64,000 nt of DNA from the NCBI GenBank assembly GCA_963770545.1, contig CAVYQF010000027.1:1-64000 (forward strand), given 5' to 3'. Source of the DNA: RYN-230 sp963770545 (GTDB lineage Bacteria; Actinomycetota; Actinomycetes; Streptosporangiales; Streptosporangiaceae). Below the pieces are notes generated by a model, which had not been told where the DNA came from, ran no database searches, and was given only the letters and a program-made list of their open reading frames with translations. Below are positions 34,967 to 43,126 of the stretch, piece by piece; within the stretch, counting starts at the first letter, position 1, and each line of letters begins with the position of its first letter. The position numbers were made by a program, and so were the translations under genes.

Positions 34967-36381
34967 CCCAGCCCGCCGAGGGCGCGCTCCGGGACGCCCG
35001 GCCGGCCTGCTTCTGGCTGGACCGCGCGGACGCCCCGGAGTCCGCCTCGCCGCTGGGTGAGGCCACCACCGCCGACCTGGCTGTGGTGGGCGCCGGGTTC
35101 ACCGGGCTGTGGACCGCGCTGCTGGCCAAAGAGCGCGATCCGTCCGCGGACGTGGTCCTGCTGGAGGGCCGCACGGCCGGCTGGGCTGCATCCGGCCGCA
35201 ACGGCGGGTTCTGCGCGGCCAGCCTCACCCACGGCCTGGCCAACGGGCTGGAGCGGTTCGGGCCGGAGATGCCGGTACTGGACCGGCTCGGGCGGCAGAA
35301 CCTGGACGACATCGAGGCTACCGTGGCCCGGCACGAGATCGACTGCGACTTCGAGCGGACCGGGGAACTGGCCGTCGCGACCCGGCCGTGGCACCTGCCC
35401 GGCCTGTGGGACCATGCCGCCGCCGCGCGCCGCCTGGCCGCCGCCTCGGGTGTGCCCGGTCCGCCCGAACTCCTGGACGCGGCCGGGGTGCGGGCCGAGA
35501 TCGCCTCGCCGGCCTACTACGGCGGGCTGTGGGACCGGGGCGGCTGCGCCATGGTGGACCCGGCCCGGCTGGCCTGGGGGCTGCGCCGGGCCTGCCTGGA
35601 CGCGGGCGTCCGGATCTACGAGCAGACCCCGGTCGGCGCGATTCACCTGGAGGGCACTGGCCTGCGGCTGTCTACCCGGCACGGCAGCGTGCGCGCGCCG
35701 CGCGCGGCCTTGGGCACCGGCGCCTACCCGCCGCTGCTGCGCCGGCTGCGGCGCTACCTGGTCCCGGTCTACGACTACGCGATGATGACCGAGCCGCTGT
35801 CCGCCGCCCAGCGGGCCAGCATCGGCTGGCGGCACCGCCAGGGCGTGGGCGACCTGGGCAACCAGTTCCACTACTACCGGCTCACCAGTGATGGCCGGAT
35901 CCTGTGGGGCGGGTACGACGCGGTCTACTACAACGGCGGCCTGATCACGGCCGGCCAGGACCAGCGGCCCGCGACCTTCGCGCGGCTGGCCGGGCAGTTC
36001 TTCGAGACCTTCCCGCAGCTCGAAGGGCTCCGGTTCACCCATACCTGGGGCGGCGTGATCGATACCTGCGCGCGGTTCTGCGTGTTCTTCGGCACCGCCC
36101 ACCGCGGACGGCTGGCCTACGCCGCCGGGTACACGGGGCTCGGAGTCGGCGCCTCGCGCTTCGGCGGCAATGTGCTGCTCGACCTGCTCAGCGGGCAGCG
36201 GACGGAGCGGACCGCGCTGGGCATGGTGTCTGGCAAGCCGACGCCGTTCCCGCCCGAGCCGCTGCGCTCCGCGGTGATCCAGCTGACCCGGGCCTCGCTG
36301 GCCCGCGCGGACCGCCACGAGGGCCGCCGTGACCTGTGGCTCCGCACCCTGGACCGGCTCGGGCTGGGCTTTGATTCGTGA
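34963..36381 (+). CDS. FAD-dependent amine oxidase (PuuB/DadA-like)
   Basis: A 472-residue DAO-family flavoprotein. ADLAVVGAGFTGLWTALLA is the FAD Rossmann motif. WAASGRNGGFCAA, FTHTWGGVID and GYTGLGVGASRFGGNVLLDL are typical of the PuuB (gamma-glutamylputrescine oxidase) branch. No PuuA-type glutamylation gene is in the window, so it may act on a free or otherwise modified amine. GTG start overlaps the upstream SBP stop (GTGA). As last gene of the Pot operon it couples uptake to oxidation. Confidence 0.8.
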   Translation: MTQPAEGALRDARPACFWLDRADAPESASPLGEATTADLAVVGAGFTGLWTALLAKERDPSADVVLLEGRTAGWAASGRNGGFCAASLTHGLANGLERFGPEMPVLDRLGRQNLDDIEATVARHEIDCDFERTGELAVATRPWHLPGLWDHAAAARRLAAASGVPGPPELLDAAGVRAEIASPAYYGGLWDRGGCAMVDPARLAWGLRRACLDAGVRIYEQTPVGAIHLEGTGLRLSTRHGSVRAPRAALGTGAYPPLLRRLRRYLVPVYDYAMMTEPLSAAQRASIGWRHRQGVGDLGNQFHYYRLTSDGRILWGGYDAVYYNGGLITAGQDQRPATFARLAGQFFETFPQLEGLRFTHTWGGVIDTCARFCVFFGTAHRGRLAYAAGYTGLGVGASRFGGNVLLDLLSGQRTERTALGMVSGKPTPFPPEPLRSAVIQLTRASLARADRHEGRRDLWLRTLDRLGLGFDS

Positions 36382-36451
36382 TTCAGGCGGACACGATAGG
36401 CTCTGGCGCTGCAGGATAGATCCGGGGATGCACGGTGAAAGGCGGTTAGGC

Positions 36452-37285
36452 ATGACCAGCGAATGGCTCGGCGCGCCGCTTCCCCCGGACCAAGAGGAGC
36501 AGGTCGAGTTCGACACCAGCGTGGCGCACATCGCCCGGGTGTATGACTACTGGCTGGGTGGCAAGGACAATTTCGAGGCCGACCGCACGGCCGGCGAGGA
36601 AGCTCTCGAGGCCTATCCCGACCTGGTCTCCTCGGTGCGGGCCAACCGGGCGTTCCTGGCCCGCGGCGTGCGCTTCCTGGCCGCGGAAGCCGGTGTCCGC
36701 CAGTTCCTCGACATCGGCACCGGCATCCCCAGTGCCAACAACACGCATGAGGTCGCGCAGTCCATCGCGCCGCAGAGCCGCGTCGTCTATGTGGACAACG
36801 ACCCCATCGTGCTGGCCCACGCCCGGGCGCTGCTGGTCGGCCGCCCGGAGGGCACGACCGACTACCTCGATGCCGACCTGCGTGAAACCGAGAAGATCCT
36901 CGACCACGCCCGGGGGCTGCTCGACTTCTCCCAGCCGGTGGCGGTCATGCTGGTGGCGGTCCTGCACCTGATCGGGCCCGAGGATCACCCGCACAGCATC
37001 GTGAGCCAGCTCATGGACGCCGTGCCGCCGGGCAGCTACCTGCTGCTCTCGCACGTGGCCTCGGACATCGAGCCGGAGAAGATGGCCGAGATGGGCAAGC
37101 GGCTCAACCGGCTGCTCGCGCAGAAGGGCTACTACCGTAACCAGGCCGAGGTGACGCAGTTCTTCACCGGGCTCGAGTTGCTCGAGCCTGGCGTCGTCCC
37201 CGTGCAGCACTGGCGGCAGGATTCCGAGATCGAGGGTGCCCGGCGGGCCGCCATGTGGGGCGGCGTCGCCCGCAAGAACGGCTGA
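36452..37285 (+). CDS. DUF574-family SAM-dependent methyltransferase
   Basis: A 277-residue member of the actinobacterial DUF574 (PF04672) group. DTSVAHIARVYDYWLGGKDNF is the diagnostic N-terminus. QFLDIGTGIPSANNTHEVAQ is motif I. VVYVDNDPIVLAHARALL and YLDADLRE follow. These enzymes are abundant in Streptomyces and Streptosporangiales, usually with unknown small-molecule substrates. ATG at 36452 is preferred for the conserved length; ATG at 36428 is in frame. It is monocistronic between the Pot operon and the GntR operon. Confidence 0.85.
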   Translation: MTSEWLGAPLPPDQEEQVEFDTSVAHIARVYDYWLGGKDNFEADRTAGEEALEAYPDLVSSVRANRAFLARGVRFLAAEAGVRQFLDIGTGIPSANNTHEVAQSIAPQSRVVYVDNDPIVLAHARALLVGRPEGTTDYLDADLRETEKILDHARGLLDFSQPVAVMLVAVLHLIGPEDHPHSIVSQLMDAVPPGSYLLLSHVASDIEPEKMAEMGKRLNRLLAQKGYYRNQAEVTQFFTGLELLEPGVVPVQHWRQDSEIEGARRAAMWGGVARKNG

Positions 37286-37303
37286 CCCGGAAGCCGGCCG
37301 GCG

Positions 37304-37346
37304 TTGACGGTGCGGGTCGCGGCTCGTAGAGTCATGTCATATATGA
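37304..37346 (+). promoter_or_regulatory. Promoter with palindromic operator for the GntR operon
   Basis: TTGACG at 37304 and TAGAGT at 37327 are separated by 17 bases, a good sigma-70-type promoter. The perfect palindrome TCATATATGA at 37337-37346 overlaps the expected transcription start and is a candidate GntR operator for autoregulation. Confidence 0.65.
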
Positions 37347-37347
37347 G

Positions 37348-38127
37348 ATGCCGTATGCGAACGCGCGCTCACGGGGGATCCCCCTGAGTACCGCCATGGT
37401 CCCGCCGGCCCGTAGTTTGCTCAACGGAACCACCGGGGCGACTCCCTCGCGCACCGAGGCGGTCCTAGACGTCATCAAACGGGCCATCCTGGCCGGGGAG
37501 CTGCGTCCCGGGCAGAGCCTGGTGGAGACGGAACTGGCCCAGATGCTCGGGGTGTCCAAGACCCCGGTCCGGGAGGCGCTGAAAACCCTGGCGGGCGCGG
37601 GCCTGGTGACGATGAGCGCGTACCGGGGAGCCACGGTGCGGGCCATCGATCCGGCGAGCGCGGCCGCCATCTACGATCTGCGGCTGCTGCTGGAACCGGA
37701 GGCGGTCCGCCGCGCGGTCGGCCGGGGCGCCGCGGAGCCTGGCCCCAGCGAGGCCGGCTGGGCGAGTGCCGACGCGGCCCTGCAGGCCTCGCACGCCGCC
37801 ACCGACCAGGCGCAGCGCAGCCTGGCCAACCGCGAGTTTCACCGCGCCCTGTACCTGGCCTGCGGTAACAGCCTGCTGGTCAAGACCCTGGACGATTTGC
37901 GCGATCAGACCGCGCTGGTGTCCGCGCTGTCCTGGGAGCAGGCCCCCTCATGGCGGCAGGAGGCGGCCGAGCATCAGGCCATCCTGGCCGCGGCGCGACG
38001 CGGTGCGGCCACCGAGGCAGCGGCCCTGCTCCGAGCGCACATCGCCGGGTTCGCCGACCGTCATTTCCCCCTGCCTGCCATCGCCGCCGTGGCGCCCGCA
38101 ACCGAATGGAGTACCGATGAGCATTGA
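37348..38127 (+). CDS. GntR/FCD-family transcriptional regulator
   Basis: Up to 259 residues. The winged HTH (VLDVIKRAILAGELRPGQSL, then LAQMLGVSKTPVREALKTLAG) is followed by an all-helical FCD effector domain (IYDLRLLLEPEAVRRAV; REFHRALYLACGN; EHQAILAAARRG, with metal-type His residues). FCD regulators usually sense sugar acids or carboxylates, which matches the operon. ATG at 37348 would give a near-leaderless message; ATG at 37396 is the alternative. It overlaps the next gene by 11 bases. Confidence 0.85.
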   Translation: MPYANARSRGIPLSTAMVPPARSLLNGTTGATPSRTEAVLDVIKRAILAGELRPGQSLVETELAQMLGVSKTPVREALKTLAGAGLVTMSAYRGATVRAIDPASAAAIYDLRLLLEPEAVRRAVGRGAAEPGPSEAGWASADAALQASHAATDQAQRSLANREFHRALYLACGNSLLVKTLDDLRDQTALVSALSWEQAPSWRQEAAEHQAILAAARRGAATEAAALLRAHIAGFADRHFPLPAIAAVAPATEWSTDEH

Positions 38128-39055
38128 CCCCGCCGTCACCGAGGAACTCCGCGACGTCCTGGCGACCGTGGCCGCCGTCCCGGTGACCCCGTTCGGGCCC
38201 GACGGCGCCCCCGACTGGGACTGCCATGGGCGGCTGATCCGCCGCCTTATCGACAACGGGATCACGCTGGTCACCCCCAACGGCAACACCGGGGAGTTTT
38301 ACACCCTGTCGGCGGAGGAGACCCGGGCCGCCACCGAGTCCGCCATCCGGGCCGCCCGGGGCCGCGCGGAGGTGCTGGCGGGCGTCGGCCATGACCTGCC
38401 CACCGCGATCAGCTCCGCGAGCCACGCCCGCGCGGCGGGAGCCCGCATGATCATGATCCACCAGCCGGTCAGCCCGTACCTGTCCGCCGAAGGCTGGGTG
38501 GATTACCACGTGGCCATCGCTGAAGCCGTGCCGGACCTCGGCGTCGTGCTGTACATCCGGGACCCCAGGATCGCCGGCCGGCACATCCGTGAGCTCGGCA
38601 GGCGGTCCCCGAACGTGGTGGGCGTCAAGTACGGGGTCAGGGACATGGTGCAGTTCGCCGGGGTGGCCCGCGACGCCGGCCTGACCCGGTTCACCTGGCT
38701 GGCCGGGCTGGCTGAGCTCACCGCGCCGGGCTGCTGGGCGTACGGCGCCCAGGGCTTCACGTCGGGGCTGGCCAATGTCGCACCGCAGCTGTCACTCGGC
38801 CTGCTGGCCTCGCTGCGCAGCGGCGATCACGCCGGCGCCCTGCGAATCTGGAACGACTGCCGGAGGTTCGAGGAGCTCCGCGCCGCCGACTCGTCGGCGG
38901 ACAACGTCAGCGTGGTCAAGGAGGCCCTGGCCCAGCTGGGGCTGGCCCGCCGGGACGTCCGTCCGCCCAGCCGCCTGCTGCCGGACCCGGTGCGGGAGGA
39001 AATCAGCAAGATCCTGGCCGGCTGGGGGCTGGCCGCGGAGGGAGACCACCAATGA
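38117..39055 (+). CDS. DHDPS-family sugar-acid dehydratase/aldolase
   Basis: A 312-residue class I aldolase of the DapA superfamily. VAAVPVTPFGPDGAPDW is the first strand, NGNTGEFYTLSAEE the GxTGE loop, GVVLYIRDP the catalytic Tyr and NVVGVKYGVRD the Schiff-base Lys. With an IlvD/Edd dehydratase and a ketoglutarate-semialdehyde dehydrogenase beside it, it should convert 5-dehydro-4-deoxyglucarate, or 2-keto-3-deoxypentonate, to 2-oxoglutarate semialdehyde (inference), not make dihydrodipicolinate. It overlaps both neighbours. Confidence 0.8.
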   Translation: MSIDPAVTEELRDVLATVAAVPVTPFGPDGAPDWDCHGRLIRRLIDNGITLVTPNGNTGEFYTLSAEETRAATESAIRAARGRAEVLAGVGHDLPTAISSASHARAAGARMIMIHQPVSPYLSAEGWVDYHVAIAEAVPDLGVVLYIRDPRIAGRHIRELGRRSPNVVGVKYGVRDMVQFAGVARDAGLTRFTWLAGLAELTAPGCWAYGAQGFTSGLANVAPQLSLGLLASLRSGDHAGALRIWNDCRRFEELRAADSSADNVSVVKEALAQLGLARRDVRPPSRLLPDPVREEISKILAGWGLAAEGDHQ

Positions 39056-40800
39056 GCCCCGCCAGCCCGGGGGGACGAGCGCCGGAGCAGCTGCGTAGTT
39101 ATGGCTGGTTCGGGGGCGACGGGATACGCGCGTTCAGCCACGGCACCCGGATGCGCCAGATGGGTGCCGATCCCGCTGACTACGAGGGCAAGCCGATCAT
39201 CGCGATCGTCAACACTTGGTCCGAGCTGAACCCCTGCCACATGCACCTGCGGGAGCGGGCCGAGCAGGTCAAGCGCGGCGTCTGGGAGGCCGGCGGCTTC
39301 CCGGCCGAGTTCGGGGTGGCCAGCCTGTCGGAGACGTTCCAGAAGCCGACCCCGATGCTCTACCGGAACCTGCTGGCCATGGACACCGAGGAACTGCTCC
39401 GGTCCTACCCGGCCGATGGCGCGGTGCTGATGGGCGGCTGCGATAAGACCACTCCCGCGCTCATCATGGGCGCAGCCAGCGCCGGGATCCCGGCTATCTA
39501 CCTGCCCGCCGGCCCGATGCTGCGGGGCAACTACCGTGGCACCACCCTGGGCAGCGGGACCGATCTGTGGAAGTACTGGGACGACAAGCGGGCCGGGCTG
39601 ATCGGCGACTGCGAGCTGGCGGACCTGGCCTGCGGCATTGCCCGCTCGCCTGGCCACTGCATGACGATGGGCACCGCCTCCACCATGACTTCCGCGGCCG
39701 AGGCTCTGGGCCTGACCCTGCCGGGGGCGGCCTCCATCCCGGCGGCCGATTCCGCGCACTACCGGATGGCCACCGCCACCGGCCGCCGGATCGTGGACAT
39801 GGCCTGGGAGCACCTGACCCCCGACCAGATCCTCACCGCCGAGGCGTTCGAGGACGCGGTGGCCACCGTGCTGGCCCTGGGCGGCTCCACCAATGCGGTG
39901 ATCCACCTCATCGCCATGGCCGGCCGGTGCGGGGTCCCGCTCAGCCTCGACGACTTCGACGACATCTCGCGCCGGGTCCCGGTGCTGGCCAACGTCCGGC
40001 CGGGCGGGAAGTACCTGATGGAGGACTTCTACTACGCGGGCGGGCTGCGCGCGCTGCTGTCCCGGCTGGCCGAGGTGCCCGGGGCGCTGCACACCGACCG
40101 GATCACGGTCACCGGCCGGCCGCTAGCCGAGCAGCTGGCCGGGGCCCAGGTCTACAACGACGACGTCATCCGGGAACCGGGAACCGCGCTGGCCGCCGAG
40201 GCCGGCCTGGCCGTGCTCCGCGGCAACCTGGCCCCGGACGGTGCGGTGATCAAGCACATCGCGGCCGAGCCCGCGCTGCTGAAGCACACCGGTCCCGCGG
40301 TCGTCTTCGACAGCTACCGGGACATGCAGCGGCAGATCAATGATCCGGCGCTGGGCGTGACCGCCGATTCCGTGCTCCTGCTGCGCAACGCGGGCCCCCA
40401 GGGCGGCCCGGGCATGCCGGAGTACGGGATGCTGCCCATCCCGGACTACCTGCTGGCCCAGGGCGTGCGGGACATGGTCCGGATCTCCGATGCCCGGATG
40501 AGCGGGACCAGCTATGGGGCCTGTGTGCTGCACATCGCCCCCGAGTCCTACGTGGGCGGCCCGCTGGCCCTGGCCCGTACCGGCGACCTGATCACCCTGG
40601 ACGTCGCGGAGCGGTCACTCCGGCTGGAGGTGGACGACGCCGAGCTGGCCCGGCGCCGCGCCGCCTGGCAGCCGCCGCCCCGCCGGTTCGAGCGCGGCTA
40701 CGGCGCGCTGTACGCCGAACAGGTAACCCAGGCGGACAAGGGCTGCGATTTCGAGTTCCTGGCCCGCCCGGGACGCAACCCGGAGCCCGACCCGCACTGA
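39052..40800 (+). CDS. IlvD/Edd-family sugar-acid dehydratase
   Basis: A 582-residue Fe-S dehydratase. Cluster cysteines are in LNPCHMHLRERA, LMGGCDKTTPALIMGAA and SPGHCMTMGTASTM. The N-terminus RSYGWFGGDGIRAFSHGTRM and RGNYRGTTLGSGTDLWKYW match the L-arabinonate/D-xylonate/galactonate branch more than biosynthetic IlvD. The expected reaction is dehydration of an aldonate or aldarate to a 2-keto-3-deoxy acid. The ATG has GGAG 7 bases upstream and overlaps the preceding stop (ATGA). Confidence 0.85.
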   Translation: MSPASPGGRAPEQLRSYGWFGGDGIRAFSHGTRMRQMGADPADYEGKPIIAIVNTWSELNPCHMHLRERAEQVKRGVWEAGGFPAEFGVASLSETFQKPTPMLYRNLLAMDTEELLRSYPADGAVLMGGCDKTTPALIMGAASAGIPAIYLPAGPMLRGNYRGTTLGSGTDLWKYWDDKRAGLIGDCELADLACGIARSPGHCMTMGTASTMTSAAEALGLTLPGAASIPAADSAHYRMATATGRRIVDMAWEHLTPDQILTAEAFEDAVATVLALGGSTNAVIHLIAMAGRCGVPLSLDDFDDISRRVPVLANVRPGGKYLMEDFYYAGGLRALLSRLAEVPGALHTDRITVTGRPLAEQLAGAQVYNDDVIREPGTALAAEAGLAVLRGNLAPDGAVIKHIAAEPALLKHTGPAVVFDSYRDMQRQINDPALGVTADSVLLLRNAGPQGGPGMPEYGMLPIPDYLLAQGVRDMVRISDARMSGTSYGACVLHIAPESYVGGPLALARTGDLITLDVAERSLRLEVDDAELARRRAAWQPPPRRFERGYGALYAEQVTQADKGCDFEFLARPGRNPEPDPH

Positions 40801-40820
40801 CGGGAGTAGCCTCGACTGCC

Positions 40821-41630
40821 GTGCGGATCATCCTCATCACCGGCGGGTCCGGCCGGATCGGGTCCATGCTGCGGACGCGGCTGGCCCAGCCCGGCCGGAC
40901 CCTGCGCCTGCTGGACATCACCCCGCCCGTCTCGCCCGGGCCGGACGAGCAGGTGGTCGTGGCGTCAGTTACCGACATGGCCGCGATGACCGAAGCCTGT
41001 GCCGGCGTGGACGCCGTGATCCATCTGGGCGGGGTGTCCGGCGAAGCTCCCTGGGACAGGATCATCGAGATCAACATCCAGGGCACCTACGCTGTGTTCG
41101 AGGCCGCCCGCCGGGCGGGCGTGCCCCGGGTGATCTTCGCCTCGTCCAATCACGCGGTCGGCTTCACCCCGAGGTCTGCCTTCCCCGCCCCGGACTACGC
41201 GTTCCCGGCGCCGGACACGTACTACGGGGTGTCCAAGGTGACCGGGGAGGCGCTGGCCTCCATGTACCACCACCGCTACGGCCTGGACGCCATCTGCCTG
41301 CGCATCCTGTCCTGCTTCGAGCGCCCGGCGACCACGCGCATGCTGTCCACCTGGCTGTCCCCGGACGACGCCGGGCGGCTCTTCGAGGCGTGCCTGACGG
41401 CGGAGCGGCCCGGGTTCCGGGTGGCCTTCGGCGTGTCGGCCAATACCCGCGGCGGCTGGGTCAGCCTGGACGAGGCGCGGGCCCTGGGCTACCAGCCCCG
41501 GGACGACGCGGAAGACTACGCGGCCGAGGTCATCGCCGCGCACGGGGCACCAGATCCGGAGGATCCGGTGTTCGCTTATCTGGGTGGCGAGTTCACGCTC
41601 CCTGATTACGACGCGGAACACCTGAAGTAA
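40821..41630 (+). CDS. Uronate-dehydrogenase-like extended SDR
   Basis: A 269-residue NAD-dependent sugar dehydrogenase. IILITGGSGRIGSMLRTRL is the NAD fold. VIFASSNHAVGFTPR and PDTYYGVSKVTGEALASMY contain the Ser-Tyr-Lys triad in the arrangement of uronate dehydrogenase (Udh), and MLSTWLSPDD is also Udh-like. It would oxidise glucuronate or galacturonate to the aldaro-lactone; a pentose dehydrogenase is the alternative. GTG start, 20 bases after the dehydratase. Confidence 0.8.
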   Translation: MRIILITGGSGRIGSMLRTRLAQPGRTLRLLDITPPVSPGPDEQVVVASVTDMAAMTEACAGVDAVIHLGGVSGEAPWDRIIEINIQGTYAVFEAARRAGVPRVIFASSNHAVGFTPRSAFPAPDYAFPAPDTYYGVSKVTGEALASMYHHRYGLDAICLRILSCFERPATTRMLSTWLSPDDAGRLFEACLTAERPGFRVAFGVSANTRGGWVSLDEARALGYQPRDDAEDYAAEVIAAHGAPDPEDPVFAYLGGEFTLPDYDAEHLK

Positions 41631-41650
41631 CCGCAGAGGATGGATAGTTC

Positions 41651-43111
41651 ATGATCCAGGGATATGACCCGCGCACCGGCAAGCCGGCCGGGGAACCGGT
41701 CGCCGAGACCATCGGCAGCGCCGTGGACGCGGTCGCCGAGGCGGCGGCCGCGGCCCGGCCCGGCTGGGAGGCCATGGGCCCGGCTGGGCGGGCGGCGGCG
41801 CTGCGGGCGGTCGCCGACGCGCTGGACGCCCGGGCCGGTGAGCTGGCCGCGGTGGCCGACACCGAGACCGCGCTGGGCAGCACCCGGCTGACCGGCGAGG
41901 TGGCCCGGACCACGGGGCAGTTGCGGATGTTCGCCGACGTGCTAGAAGACGGCGGCTACCTGGACCTGATCACTAGCCCGCCCGCCCCGGGCGTGCCCGG
42001 ACTGCGCCGGATGGTCCGGCCGGTCGGCCCGGTGGCCGTCTTCTCGGCGTCGAACTTCCCCTTCGCGTTCTCCGTGGCCGGGGGCGACACCGCGTCGGCG
42101 CTGGCGGCTGGCTGCCCGGTGGTGGTGAAAGCCCACGAAGGCCACCCGCAGACCTCAGTCGCGACCGCCCGCATCGTGACCGCCGCGCTGGCCGGGGCCG
42201 GAGCCCCGGACGGGACGTTCGCGGTGATCTACGGCGTCCCCGCCGGGGTGAGGCTGCTCCGTCACCCGGCAATCACCGCGGCCGGATTCACCGGGTCCGC
42301 CCGGGGCGGCCTCGCCCTGCAGCAGATCTGCGCGGAGCGGGACGTGCCGATCCCGTTCTACGGCGAGCTCGGCTCGGTCAACCCGGCTGTGGTCCTGCCC
42401 GGTGCGGCCGCGGGCCGTGCCGCGGAGACCGCCAACGGCTACGCCGCGTCGCTCACCCTCGGGGCCGGGCAGTTCTGCACCAACCCCGGGCTGCTGTTCA
42501 TCCCCGACGACGAGGGCCTGCGCACGGCCATCGCCGGCGCGGTCCAGGCCGCCCCGGGTGCGCCGATGCTGTCCGAGCGGATCCACGAGTCGTACGACGC
42601 GGCCGCCGCCGCGCTGGCCGGGCACCCCGCGGTCACCCCGCTGGCCACCGGGCAGCCCGGTGAGGGCCCGTGGGCGGCCACCCCCCAGGCGTTCCTGACC
42701 AGCCTGGACGACTTCGCGGCTGGCCTGCCGGACCTGGCCGGGGAGCGGTTCGGGCCGGCCGGGCTGGTGATCACGTACCCGTCCGTGGACGCCCTCCTGC
42801 CGGTGCTCGGCCGCCTCGGCGGCAACCTGGCCGGGAGCATCCACGCCGACCCGGCGTCCGCCGCTGACCTGGCCGCCGCGGCCCCGGTGGCCGACGTGCT
42901 CACCCGCACCACAGGCCGGGTGATCTGGAACGGCTGGCCCACCGGCGTCGCGGTGACCTGGGCCCAGCACCACGGCGGCCCGTTCCCGGCGACCACGAAC
43001 CCGCATTACACGTCGGTGGGCGCGACCGCGATCCGCCGCTGGCTGGTCCCGGTCACCTATCAGGACTTCCCGGCCGAGCTGCTGCCCGCGGCGTTGCGGG
43101 CCCTCGGCTAG
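41651..43111 (+). CDS. 2-oxoglutarate-semialdehyde dehydrogenase
   Basis: A 486-residue ALDH of the 2,5-dioxovalerate dehydrogenase group. It opens IQGYDPRTGKPAGEPV. VFSASNFPFAFSVAGGDTAS is the NAD segment, PFYGELGSVNPAVVLPG holds the Glu and LGAGQFCTNPG the catalytic Cys. The ending GGPFPATTNPHYTSVGATAI is highly diagnostic of KGSADH. It completes the route to 2-oxoglutarate. Spacing of 20 bases from the SDR fits one operon. Confidence 0.9.
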   Translation: MIQGYDPRTGKPAGEPVAETIGSAVDAVAEAAAAARPGWEAMGPAGRAAALRAVADALDARAGELAAVADTETALGSTRLTGEVARTTGQLRMFADVLEDGGYLDLITSPPAPGVPGLRRMVRPVGPVAVFSASNFPFAFSVAGGDTASALAAGCPVVVKAHEGHPQTSVATARIVTAALAGAGAPDGTFAVIYGVPAGVRLLRHPAITAAGFTGSARGGLALQQICAERDVPIPFYGELGSVNPAVVLPGAAAGRAAETANGYAASLTLGAGQFCTNPGLLFIPDDEGLRTAIAGAVQAAPGAPMLSERIHESYDAAAAALAGHPAVTPLATGQPGEGPWAATPQAFLTSLDDFAAGLPDLAGERFGPAGLVITYPSVDALLPVLGRLGGNLAGSIHADPASAADLAAAAPVADVLTRTTGRVIWNGWPTGVAVTWAQHHGGPFPATTNPHYTSVGATAIRRWLVPVTYQDFPAELLPAALRALG

Positions 43112-43126
43112 AGCGGTTCGCCGGGC

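Noticed and set aside
39052..40800. Biosynthetic dihydroxy-acid dehydratase (ilvD)
   Set aside because: It lies in a sugar-acid catabolic operon under GntR control and its N-terminus fits sugar-acid dehydratases better; no other ilv gene is present.
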